This document shows positions 1 through 6,464 of a DNA stretch of 10,090 bases, in pieces. The notes below the pieces were generated by a model. That model searched no databases and was not told the DNA's origin. It saw nothing but the letters and a program-made list of their open reading frames with translations. Location of the stretch: positions 1 to 10,090 of the forward strand of contig CAHJWV010000186.1 in NCBI GenBank assembly GCA_903643055.1, written 5' to 3'. The DNA comes from Burkholderiales bacterium. Its GTDB lineage: Bacteria; Pseudomonadota; Gammaproteobacteria; Burkholderiales; Burkholderiaceae. The translations under genes and the position numbers were made by a program. The first letter of the stretch is position 1. Each line of letters starts with the position of its first letter.

Positions 1-1
1 A

Positions 2-706
2 GCCGTCGAGCTGACCCGCCAGCATCTGCCCGATCTGGTGTTCCTCGACATCCGCATGCCCGGCCTGACCGGCGTTGAAGCCGCAAGGCAGATCGCGCAG
101 ATCCCGGACGAGCTGGCCGACGAGCCCGACCCCTGGCCTGGCTGCGAGATCGTCTTCATCACGGCCTATGACCAATACGCGGTCGAGGCCTTCGAACAGG
201 GCGTCGTCGACTACGTGCTCAAGCCCGCCGAGCGCGAACGGCTGCAGCTCACCGTCGAGCGCATCCGCAAGCGGCTCGCCCAACGCCAGGCCACCCAGGA
301 GCCGCCGGCTTCATCAGGCGCCGACATGCAGCAGTTGCTGCACAAGCTGGCTTCGCAGCTCAACCCGAATGCGGCTTCCCAGCGGCTGCAATGGATTCAA
401 GCCACCGTCGGCCAGAGCATCCAGATGATTCCCGTCGACGACGTGCTGTTCTTCATCTCCGACGAGAAATACACCCGCGTGCAGACCGCCACGCTCGAAG
501 CGCTGATCCGCAAGCCGATCAAGGAATTGATCGATGGATTGGACCCGAACCAGTTCTGGCAGATCCACCGCTCGACCCTCGTCAACACCAAGGCCATCGC
601 CGGCGTCAGCCGCGACATGCGCGGGCGCCAGCTCGTCAGCGTGAAGGGCCACAACGAGAAGCTCGAGGTCAGCCGCAGCTTCACGGGCTTGTTCAAGGGG
701 ATGTGA
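2..706 (+). CDS. LytTR-family two-component response regulator (5' end outside window)
   Basis: A transcription regulator with an N-terminal phospho-receiver domain and a C-terminal LytTR DNA-binding domain; 234 codons are visible and the start lies to the left. The frame is open from base 2. The receiver part shows the phospho-acceptor Asp in FLDIRMPG (Asp codon 47-49), the T/Y switch stretch ITAYDQYAVEAF and the conserved Lys in DYVLKP (codon 221-223). Between the third and fourth strands there is an acidic, proline-rich loop (DELADEPDPWPG) longer than in many receivers. A variable linker follows (about 270-385), then LytTR from about 389 to 700, with VDDVLFF, FWQIHRSTLVN and a basic C-terminus. 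Family knowledge: such regulators (LytR, AlgR, AgrA type) are usually paired with a sensor kinase gene next to them; any partner would be left of this window. The stop is 17 bp from the stop of the convergent mgtC-like gene. The targets cannot be inferred from this window. Confidence 0.93.
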   Translation, partial: AVELTRQHLPDLVFLDIRMPGLTGVEAARQIAQIPDELADEPDPWPGCEIVFITAYDQYAVEAFEQGVVDYVLKPAERERLQLTVERIRKRLAQRQATQEPPASSGADMQQLLHKLASQLNPNAASQRLQWIQATVGQSIQMIPVDDVLFFISDEKYTRVQTATLEALIRKPIKELIDGLDPNQFWQIHRSTLVNTKAIAGVSRDMRGRQLVSVKGHNEKLEVSRSFTGLFKGM

Positions 707-723
707 GGCCGATTGCTGGCGCC

Positions 724-1188
724 TCAGCGCTTGCTGATCTTCGGCACCAGGGCCAGCACCGCCAGCGCCAGCAAGGTGCTCAGCACGGCGGTCGATTCCC
801 GGCCCAGGCCGCAGGAGATGCCGATGGCCGCGGTCATCCATACGCCGGCGGCCGTTGTCAGGCCTTGAACGTTTTCTTCCGAACCGTTCTTGATGATCGC
901 ACCAGCACCGAGAAAGCCGATGCCGGCCACCACGCCCTGGATGACGCGGCTCATGTCGGTGATCGCCATGCCGCTCAGGTGGGGCACCAGCACGAACAGC
1001 GCAGAGCCCATCGCCACCAGCATGTGGGTGCGGATGCCGGCCGCCTTGCCCTGCTGCTCGCGCTGATAACCCAACAGGCCGCCCAGCAGCGCAGCCAGCA
1101 ACAGGCGCACGAGGATGCGGGTGATCTGCTCGGCATCGGCTGCGTCAGAGAACTCAGCGGCCAGCGTGCCGACGATGCGGTTCCACAT
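724..1188 (-). CDS. MgtC/SapB family membrane protein, short form
   Basis: A 154-residue inner-membrane protein with the MgtC/SapB N-terminal domain. Five hydrophobic segments can be read at about residues 23-41, 54-70, 82-99, 110-127 and 132-148. Family motifs present are GYQRE (40-44), AGIRTH (50-55), the glycine-rich RVIQGVVAGIGFLGAGAI (81-98) and GLTTAAGVWMTAAIG (109-123). The start at 1188 is chosen over an upstream ATG at 1290 because GGAGG lies 9 nt before it (1198-1202) and because family similarity begins shortly after it; the extra 34 residues would be soluble and unlike the family. Classical Salmonella MgtC is over 200 residues, with a C-terminal soluble ACT-like domain; here the protein stops right after the last membrane segment. 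Family members have been linked to magnesium limitation, acid tolerance and control of ATP synthase, but for the short form the role is not established. It converges on the response regulator, with 17 bp between the stops. Confidence 0.9.
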   Translation of the reverse strand: MWNRIVGTLAAEFSDAADAEQITRILVRLLLAALLGGLLGYQREQQGKAAGIRTHMLVAMGSALFVLVPHLSGMAITDMSRVIQGVVAGIGFLGAGAIIKNGSEENVQGLTTAAGVWMTAAIGISCGLGRESTAVLSTLLALAVLALVPKISKR

Positions 1189-1197
1189 CAGCGCATG

Positions 1198-1202
1198 CCT
1201 CC
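1198..1202 (-). promoter_or_regulatory. Shine-Dalgarno of the mgtC-like gene
   Basis: GGAGG on the - strand, 9 nt before the ATG at 1188. It is the best ribosome-binding site in the window and decides the start of the mgtC-like gene against the longer 188-residue reading. Confidence 0.8.
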
Positions 1203-1288
1203 AGTCGTTGCGCACACCGATCTCAGATGCCCGAATTCCAACGCATTCAAGGGCGTGGTTATTCGAGTTGCAGGCACCGATCGCTGCC

Positions 1289-1306
1289 ACGCTGATGGAG
1301 CGTCAA
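1289..1306 (-). promoter_or_regulatory. possible promoter element: ACGCT dyad overlapping TTGACG
   Basis: On the - strand, about 100 bp before the mgtC-like start, TTGACG (1301-1306) reads like a -35 hexamer. It overlaps a perfect 5-bp dyad, ACGCT-N5-AGCGT (1289-1303). No good -10 hexamer follows at 16-19 bp (the best is ATCGGT at 1276-1281 with 19-bp spacing). The arrangement faintly recalls operators lying between -35 and -10, as in MerR-type promoters, but this is only a weak resemblance. Confidence 0.2.
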
Positions 1307-1531
1307 GTCCAGCAGGGCCAAGGTACTGCGGGCTCTCGCCGGGGAAGCCGCGATGGTTCGGGTGAGCCCAACCGATGGCGGGCTTCAGGTACTTGCTCGG
1401 TTCCACGGAAACGTTCCTCTTCCAGTGACAAATGCCTGGCAGGCCGCACTGCGCGAGCGCGGCCCCACGGGGCAGCATAGACCGCGCCTGCGGGCCAGAG
1501 AAGTTCAGCGCAAGCGCCGCGGCACGCAGGC

Positions 1532-1557
1532 CCGCATCGGGGGGGCCGGCGATGCGG
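1532..1557 (-). terminator. hairpin just downstream of the S46 peptidase stop
   Basis: A perfect 8-bp inverted repeat, CCGCATCG/CGATGCGG (arms 1532-1539 and 1550-1557, 10-nt loop), begins 11 nt after the stop codon at 1569. On the - strand no T-run follows it, so a canonical intrinsic terminator is not supported. It could still be a Rho-linked 3' end or an mRNA-stabilising stem. Confidence 0.4.
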
Positions 1558-1568
1558 CGAGGCGGCGT

Positions 1569-3668
1569 TCAGTGGGCGGCGGGATCGCGAAGTTCGCGGG
1601 CCAGCCGCTTCGCACCATAAACCTTGTCGAGTGCCTCGACCAGCACCGCCGAATGCACGGCCACCGTGCGGTTCACCGACTCGTCAAAACCATAGTTACC
1701 ACCAAGCGAATGGATGTTGCCGTCAAAGACCAGGCCCACCACTTCGCCTTTTTGGTTGACCATCGGCGAGCCCGAGTTGCCACCGATGATGTCGTTGTTG
1801 GTGACGAAGTTGAACGGCACGTCGGCACCGATGCGCGACCTCGCCGCCAGCCACGAAGCCGGCAGCGCGAACGGGTCGGCGCCGGTGTGGCGCTGGTAAG
1901 CCCCGGCCACCGTCGTGAATGGCGCGACCTGTTTGCCGCTTTCAGGGAAGCCCTTCACCGCGCCATACGACAGCCGCAGCGAGAAGGTCGCGTCCGGATA
2001 AGTGCTGGTGCCCATCACCGCAAATCGCGCCTTCGCCAGCCGCTCCTGCTGCTGCTTGAGCGGCCCTTCGACTTCGGTTTCGTGGCGCTTGCGGATGTCG
2101 CGGGCATCGGCATCGAAGGCCCGCGCGAGTTCGATCATCGGGTCTTTCGAGGCCGCCACCGCCTGTGCGCCGCCATCGAACAGCGCCTTGCGAAAGCCAC
2201 CGATCGGGTTGCCGGTCTTGTCGGTACGGATGTCTTTCAGACGGCTGCCCTTCACGGCGCTGCGGGCAATCTCGGCCGGGCTCTTGCGGCCGAACACGCG
2301 CTGGATGATCGGGTGGTCGGGCCCGAGTTCTTCGCGCATGCGGGTCAGCGACCAGGTCAAGGTCGCGATCTCGAACTCGTTGTAGATCGGTGGATTGGCC
2401 AACAGGTGCTGGCGGAATTGCGGCAAGCGCGCATCACTGAACTCCTCCAGCCGCTCGCCATTCGGCTTGGTGATTTCGTCACCGTATCGCAGCAAGCCGC
2501 GCGCGATGCCGAAAAGATCGGAGATCGGCCCGCGCTCCAGCACGTTGTATTCCTTTTGCAGCGCCTGGTCTTTCTCGACCAAACCGGCGATCGCATCCCA
2601 CACGCCGGCGTAGTCAGCCAGCTCCGGCCGCGCATTCACCTTCGCACGAAAGGCTTCCTCGTTCTTCACCAACTGGGCATGGAACGCTTTGTCGGCCAGC
2701 GCCGCGTGGCGGCCCTTGACGACCTTCAGCCCATTCTCGACACCGAACAGCAGATCGTTCGAATGGCGGCGTTGTTCTTTGCCGCGCTCCTGGTACTGGG
2801 TGACGAAGCCGCGCAGCTCCGACAAGTTTGCCAAGCGTGCGGGCAAGCGCGCATCCCGTTCGTCATCGAACTGAGCGACGGTGAAGCCGCGCGAGGTGCC
2901 GCCCGGGTTGCCGGACACGAAAGTCACGTCGCCTTCCTTGATCGACCCATCGGACCAGGCCAGGTGATGGTCCATCTTCATCGGCTTGCCATCCTTGCCG
3001 TAGATGCGGATGAACGACACGTCGAGGTCGTAGCGCGGGAACATGAAGTTGTCCGGGTCGCCACCAAAGAAGGCGATGCGGTCTTCGGGGGCGAACACCA
3101 ACCGGATGTCCTGGAAGCGGCGGTACTTGTACAAGTCATAGCGACCGCCGTGGTACAGCGAAACCACTTCGCAGCGCAGTTCATCGGAGGTCGCGCATTC
3201 CTTTTCGATGCCGGCCAAAGTGGCCTTCTGAATATCGGCGAACTTGTCGGCGGCCACGCCCTGGGTCGTGTCTTGCACGCGCCGCGTGACATCACTGATC
3301 TCGGCAAGCTGGTTCAGCTCCATGCCGGGGCAGCGGGCTTCGTCGGCCTCGCTCTTCGCGAGAAAGCCATCGGCATTGAAATCGCGTTGCTTCAGGCCCG
3401 ACAGGTTCTCGATGCAGCTGCGCGCGCAATGATGGTTCGTCATCACCAGCCCATCGCCCGACACCACCGAAGCCGAGCAGCCACCGGCAATGCGCACCGA
3501 CGACAGGCGGATATGGTCGAGCCAGTCTTGGGTTGGCTCGAAGCCATAACGGGCCTTGACTTGCCCGGCCGGGAAATCGTTGTAGGTCCACATGCCTTCA
3601 TCGGCGAAGGCCGATGAAGGCACGAACAGACACGCGGCCAGGCTGGCCAGTTGAAGTTTCTTTTTCAT
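1569..3668 (-). CDS. S46 family serine dipeptidyl peptidase (DPP7-like), exported
   Basis: A 699-residue peptidase of family S46 (DPP7/DPP11 type), which removes dipeptides from the N-terminus of peptides, normally in the periplasm or at the cell surface. A signal peptide with MKKK, a hydrophobic core and cleavage at AFA|DE (about residue 22/23) is plain. The chymotrypsin-like triad can be assigned by motif: His80 in TNHHC, Asp216 in PRYDLDVSF, and Ser632 in GGNSGSP. Eighteen residues after Ser632 is Gly650 (VFDGN). In the family, Gly there goes with DPP7-type preference for hydrophobic or aliphatic P1 residues, and Arg with the Asp/Glu-specific DPP11. Length matches the family (about 700-720). 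The start at 3668 is chosen because the signal peptide begins there; an upstream in-frame ATG at 3791 would overlap the helicase gene and bury the signal. The ribosome site is weak (GAAAGAA). Rep lies 82 bp upstream on the same strand, so co-transcription is possible, but no functional link is obvious. Confidence 0.95.
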   Translation of the reverse strand: MKKKLQLASLAACLFVPSSAFADEGMWTYNDFPAGQVKARYGFEPTQDWLDHIRLSSVRIAGGCSASVVSGDGLVMTNHHCARSCIENLSGLKQRDFNADGFLAKSEADEARCPGMELNQLAEISDVTRRVQDTTQGVAADKFADIQKATLAGIEKECATSDELRCEVVSLYHGGRYDLYKYRRFQDIRLVFAPEDRIAFFGGDPDNFMFPRYDLDVSFIRIYGKDGKPMKMDHHLAWSDGSIKEGDVTFVSGNPGGTSRGFTVAQFDDERDARLPARLANLSELRGFVTQYQERGKEQRRHSNDLLFGVENGLKVVKGRHAALADKAFHAQLVKNEEAFRAKVNARPELADYAGVWDAIAGLVEKDQALQKEYNVLERGPISDLFGIARGLLRYGDEITKPNGERLEEFSDARLPQFRQHLLANPPIYNEFEIATLTWSLTRMREELGPDHPIIQRVFGRKSPAEIARSAVKGSRLKDIRTDKTGNPIGGFRKALFDGGAQAVAASKDPMIELARAFDADARDIRKRHETEVEGPLKQQQERLAKARFAVMGTSTYPDATFSLRLSYGAVKGFPESGKQVAPFTTVAGAYQRHTGADPFALPASWLAARSRIGADVPFNFVTNNDIIGGNSGSPMVNQKGEVVGLVFDGNIHSLGGNYGFDESVNRTVAVHSAVLVEALDKVYGAKRLARELRDPAAH

Positions 3669-3750
3669 CCAGGTTCTTTCACACAGACAGAGTTTGAGCA
3701 GAGAGCGATGCAAGCCTGAAGCCCAGCCCGGGCCATCCCTCAGCAGGTGA

Positions 3751-5802
3751 TCAGCCACCTGGGGGCTCGACCGCCTTCGCGTGCGCCGCACGCTGCGCGG
3801 CCGCGGCGCGCAAGGCCTTCAGCTTCTCGCGTGGGTCTTCTTTCGCGGTGGCTTCGTGCAGCTTCATCTCCAGGATGAAGCGGCTCGGAATGCCCTGCAC
3901 GAGATCGCGGCCCTTCTTGCGCCGGCGCAACACGCTGACGGCCAGAGTGCGCCGCGCACGGGTGATGCCCACGTACATCAACCGGCGCTCTTCTTCGAGC
4001 CGCTGCGGCGTCATCTCGTCGTCTTCACTGCGGAACGGCAGCAAGCCTTCGTTGATGCCCACCAGCGTCACATGCGGCCACTCCAGGCCCTTCGAGGCAT
4101 GCAGCGTCGACAGCGTGACTTGATCCTGGTCGTCGCCGCGCTCGGCCAGGCTGATGATCACCGAGATGGTCTGCGCCACTTCGAGAACGGTCTTCTTCTC
4201 GGTCTCGAAGGTGGCGCAGCCATCGTTCTCGATCTCGCCGCCGCAGCGCTTGGCGATCCAGTCAACGAAGTCGAGCACGTTGCTCCAGCGGCTGGCGGCC
4301 AGCTTCTCGCTGTCCTCGCCTTCGTAGAGATGCTTCTCGTAGTCGATGTCCTTGAGCCAGCCCAGCAGCAAGGCTTTGGCGTCCTGGCCGCCAGACGTAT
4401 GGCGCGCGCGGTATTCAAGGTCGTTCACATAACGGCCAAATTCGTGCAGTGAGCCGATGGCCGCCGCCTTCAGCGCCACGCCCAGGCTTTCGGCAAACAA
4501 GGCTTCGTACAGGCTGGTCTTCCACTTGCCGGCGAACTCGCCTAGGCCAGCCAGCGTCTGATGGCCGATGCCGCGCTTGGGCGTCGTCACCGCGCGCAGA
4601 AACGCCGGGTCGTCGTCGTTGTTGACGAGCAGGCGCAACCAGGCGCACAAGTCCTTGATCTCGGCGCGATCGAAAAAGCTTTGCCCGCCCGACACTTTGT
4701 ACGGAATGTTGGCCTTGCGCAGCGCCTTCTCGAAGATGCGCGCCTGGTGGTTGGCGCGGTAGAGGATCGCGAAGTCCTTGAACTGAACCTCACCGCCTTC
4801 GCCGCGCAGGCTCTGGATGCGCGCCACCGCGCGCTCGGCCTCGTGCTCTTCGTTATCGCACTCGACCAGCTGCACCGGGTCGCCATCACCGAGGTCGCTC
4901 CACAGCTTCTTTTCAAACAGCTTCGGGTTGTTTCCGATCACCGAGTTGGCGGCGCGAAGGATGTGGCCGGTAGAGCGGTAGTTCTGCTCCAGCGGGATCA
5001 CCTTCAGCGACGGGTATTCCTGCGGCAGACGGCGCAGGTTGTCGATGGTCGCGCCGCGCCAGCCGTAGATGCTCTGGTCGTCGTCGCCCACCGCGGTGAA
5101 CATCGCGCGGTCGCCGGCGATCGACTTCAGCAACTCGTACTGGATCGCGTTGGTGTCCTGGTATTCATCGACCAGCACATAGCGCAAGGTGTTTTGCCAC
5201 TTGGTGCGCGCCTCTTCGTCGCTCAACAGCAGGCGGTGCGGCAGGCCGATCAGGTCATCGAAGTCGACCGCCTGATAAGCGGCCAGCCGTTCTTCATAGC
5301 GCTTCATCACGCGCGCCGTGACGCGCTCGTCGTCATCGAGCGCAGCGGCTTCCGCCTGATCGCTGTTCAGGCCCTGGTTCTTCCACAGGCTGATGGTCCA
5401 TTGCCAGCGGCGGGCAGCCGCGTTGTCATTCGAGCCGCCGGCGTCTTTCAGCACGCCCAGCACGTCATCGCTGTCGAGGATGCTGAACTGCTCCTTCAGG
5501 CCGAGACGTGCGCCTTCGGTGCGAAGAATCCGCACGCCCAGTGAATGAAAGGTGCTGACGACGAGGTTCTTCGCGGCGCGTGCGCCGATCAGCGCTTTCG
5601 CCCGCTCGCGCATTTCCTGCGCGGCCTTGTTGGTGAAGGTGATCGCGGCAATCTGCCCCGGCGCATAGCCGGCTTGCAGCAGGCGCGCGATCTTGTGGGT
5701 GATCACCCGTGTCTTGCCTGAGCCTGCACCTGCCAGCACGAGGCAAGGGCCGCTGAGGTGGTGCACGGCTTCCATTTGAGCGGAGTTGAGGGTATCGGCC
5801 AT
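3751..5802 (-). CDS. rep: ATP-dependent DNA helicase Rep (UvrD/Rep superfamily 1A)
   Basis: A 683-residue 3'-5' single-strand DNA translocase and helicase; E. coli Rep is 673 residues. Rep acts at the replication fork and clears protein roadblocks. All superfamily-1A motifs are visible in order: Walker A GAGSGKT (25-31), Ia ITFTNKAAQEM (about 54-64), STFHSLG (83-89), Walker B LVDEYQDTN (about 209-217), III GDDDQSIYGWRGA (238-250), IV EQNYRST (271-277), V LSTLHASKGLEW (about 563-574) and VI EERRLMYVGITRAR (about 603-616). Rep rather than UvrD or PcrA is favoured by the N-terminus (LNSAQMEAV, GPCLVLAGAGSGKTRVITHKI), by the STFHSLGVRILR region and by length. The C-terminal tail after about 650 is charged and alanine-rich. 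The ATG at 5802 fits the Rep N-terminus but has no recognisable Shine-Dalgarno (CCCTTTTCAGACGCC precedes it). It is divergent from the small unknown gene and upstream of the S46 gene. Confidence 0.96.
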   Translation of the reverse strand: MADTLNSAQMEAVHHLSGPCLVLAGAGSGKTRVITHKIARLLQAGYAPGQIAAITFTNKAAQEMRERAKALIGARAAKNLVVSTFHSLGVRILRTEGARLGLKEQFSILDSDDVLGVLKDAGGSNDNAAARRWQWTISLWKNQGLNSDQAEAAALDDDERVTARVMKRYEERLAAYQAVDFDDLIGLPHRLLLSDEEARTKWQNTLRYVLVDEYQDTNAIQYELLKSIAGDRAMFTAVGDDDQSIYGWRGATIDNLRRLPQEYPSLKVIPLEQNYRSTGHILRAANSVIGNNPKLFEKKLWSDLGDGDPVQLVECDNEEHEAERAVARIQSLRGEGGEVQFKDFAILYRANHQARIFEKALRKANIPYKVSGGQSFFDRAEIKDLCAWLRLLVNNDDDPAFLRAVTTPKRGIGHQTLAGLGEFAGKWKTSLYEALFAESLGVALKAAAIGSLHEFGRYVNDLEYRARHTSGGQDAKALLLGWLKDIDYEKHLYEGEDSEKLAASRWSNVLDFVDWIAKRCGGEIENDGCATFETEKKTVLEVAQTISVIISLAERGDDQDQVTLSTLHASKGLEWPHVTLVGINEGLLPFRSEDDEMTPQRLEEERRLMYVGITRARRTLAVSVLRRRKKGRDLVQGIPSRFILEMKLHEATAKEDPREKLKALRAAAAQRAAHAKAVEPPGG

Positions 5803-5919
5803 GGCGTCTGAAAAGGGCCGCGCATGATAGCCAAGCCGCCATGCCCCTTCGGCGCGACATCCCGCACCTCGCCAAAGCCCAGCCCGGTCGCCACTTCGGC
5901 TTTCTGAAACCCTGGTTCA

Positions 5920-5933
5920 CCCCCTTATGGGGG
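5920..5933. repeat. short inverted repeat CCCCC-TTAT-GGGGG
   Basis: A perfect 5-bp G/C inverted repeat with a 4-nt loop, about 120 bp upstream of rep. No T-run follows on either strand, so it is not a typical terminator. It could be a protein-binding dyad or part of a dispersed repeat, or chance in GC-rich DNA. Confidence 0.5.
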
Positions 5934-5998
5934 ATGCGGGACGTGCAAAAAAACCGCCCTTGGAGCGAGACACTTCCCACGGTCGCCTTTGTCCGTTT

Positions 5999-6046
5999 CT
6001 TGCAAATCCAGGCGCTTGCAAATCCACGCTCTTGCAATTCCAAGCT
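5999..6046 (+). repeat. three tandem 16-bp repeats (CTTGCAAATCCA core)
   Basis: Three head-to-tail units of exactly 16 bp: CTTGCAAATCCAGGCG (5999-6014), CTTGCAAATCCACGCT (6015-6030) and CTTGCAATTCCAAGCT (6031-6046). Units 1 and 2 match over the first 12 bases; unit 3 differs from them by one base in those 12. Unit 3 also contains a near-palindrome, CTTGCAATTCCAAG. The array ends 23 bp before the ATG of the small unknown gene and is about 200 bp from the rep start. It could be an operator array or a simple tandem duplication. Confidence 0.85.
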
Positions 6047-6069
6047 GCTGCCAACGCCCCTCACCCTCC

Positions 6070-6366
6070 ATGAAGAGTTTTCTGACCCGCTGGATTGACG
6101 TGCTCTGCGGAACGCCCTGGGAGACTCCCTCGGCCGACACGCGGATCGATGTCTTGCTGCCGGATCTGAAGGCGCTGTGCCTGCGGCTGGTCGAAGACGT
6201 CACGCCCAGCCTGCGCGAGCGCATGGACGGCCTGATCAGCGACGCCAACCGGCCGGCCGATTTCCAGCATCTGCGTGAAGCGCTGTACGGCACCATCTCG
6301 CTGTCGTTCGGCGATCGCGTGGCGCGTGAGCGCATCGCCAAGCTCGACGCGCTGCTGGTCGAGTGA
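6070..6366 (+). CDS. small protein of unknown function (98 residues)
   Basis: I do not recognise this protein. It has 98 residues, starts MKSFLTRWIDVLCGTPWE and ends IAKLDALLVE. Almost every codon ends in G or C, as in the neighbouring real genes, which supports real coding. The sequence is soluble and mostly helix-forming: charged and leucine-rich segments run from about residue 29 to 62 (including ERMDGLISDAN) and again from about 80 to 98 (RVARERIAKLDALL). There is no membrane segment or signal peptide and no recognisable catalytic motif. The ATG at 6070 has no Shine-Dalgarno (CCCCTCACCCTCC precedes it), so either the mRNA is leaderless or nearly so, or translation starts in some other way; an in-frame ATG at 5989 would read through the 16-bp repeats and is less likely. 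It is divergent from rep, convergent with sppA, and followed by a terminator-like hairpin. Confidence 0.7.
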   Translation: MKSFLTRWIDVLCGTPWETPSADTRIDVLLPDLKALCLRLVEDVTPSLRERMDGLISDANRPADFQHLREALYGTISLSFGDRVARERIAKLDALLVE

Positions 6367-6397
6367 GGCGCGGCGCCTGACGGCGCCTCTCTTTTCT
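6365..6397 (+). terminator. intrinsic terminator-like hairpin after the small unknown gene
   Basis: GAGGCGC (6365-6371) pairs perfectly with GCGCCTC (6383-6389) around an 11-nt loop, and TCTTTTCT follows at once. The first arm includes the last bases of the stop codon. The T-run is short and broken by C, so this is a moderate terminator for rightward transcription. Confidence 0.6.
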
Positions 6398-6420
6398 GTG
6401 TCAATCTTTTCTGTGTCAAT
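6391..6420. repeat. perfect 15-bp tandem duplication
   Basis: CTTTTCTGTGTCAAT occurs twice head to tail (6391-6405 and 6406-6420) with no mismatch. The first copy supplies the T-run of the hairpin before it; the second copy adds another TTTT 15 bp on. It lies in the 98-bp convergent gap between the small unknown gene and sppA. Read on the - strand each copy contains TTGACA, but no -10 hexamer is placed to make a promoter. Confidence 0.9.
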
Positions 6421-6464
6421 CGTCGACCGCCGCCGGGATCGATGCGGCAAGCGGTCGAGCCCGC

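Larger units (their letters stand above)
1189..1568. other. 380-bp intergenic region without a recognisable gene
   Basis: This stretch lies between the mgtC-like start and the S46 peptidase stop. Open frames cross it on both strands (for example - strand 1188-1478 and + strand 1353 onward), but none resembles a known protein or has a good start, and the long ones continue antisense through the neighbouring genes. It contains a short dyad at 1289-1303, a GGCCGC/GCGGCC hairpin at 1442-1464, and a stronger hairpin at 1532-1557. The 5' leader and promoter of the mgtC-like gene should be in the part nearest 1188. No riboswitch or tRNA fold was recognised by eye. Confidence 0.6.
5803..6069. promoter_or_regulatory. 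divergent intergenic region between rep and the small unknown gene
   Basis: 267 bp that should hold the promoters of rep (leftward) and of the 98-residue gene (rightward). For rep a -10-like TATCAT lies on the - strand at 5824-5829, 21 nt before the ATG, without a convincing -35. The region also holds a CCCCC/GGGGG inverted repeat (5920-5933), an A7 run (5947-5953) and three tandem 16-bp repeats (5999-6046). No gene was supported here; the open frames that cross it look non-coding. Confidence 0.5.

Noticed and set aside
705..725. GAGGC/GCCTC stem across the two convergent stop codons, as a bidirectional terminator
   Set aside because: Only 5 bp with an 11-nt loop and no T-run on either side; not convincing as a terminator.
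391..1365. A 324-codon + strand frame spanning the response regulator and the mgtC-like gene
   Set aside because: It overlaps two well-supported genes in other frames, is rich in H, R, Q and A as typical of shadow frames, and resembles no protein.
1353..3617. A 754-codon open frame on the + strand, antisense to the S46 peptidase
   Set aside because: It is the mirror of a GC-rich gene: the opposite strand has a signal peptide, a full catalytic triad and family length, while this frame has no recognisable protein features.
4561..5544. A 327-codon + strand frame within rep
   Set aside because: It lies entirely antisense to a helicase with all conserved motifs and has no family resemblance or ribosome site.
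5841..6098. An 85-codon + strand frame in the rep upstream region
   Set aside because: Codon use does not match the neighbours, it crosses the dyad, the A7 run and the tandem repeats, and it overlaps the start of the small unknown gene.
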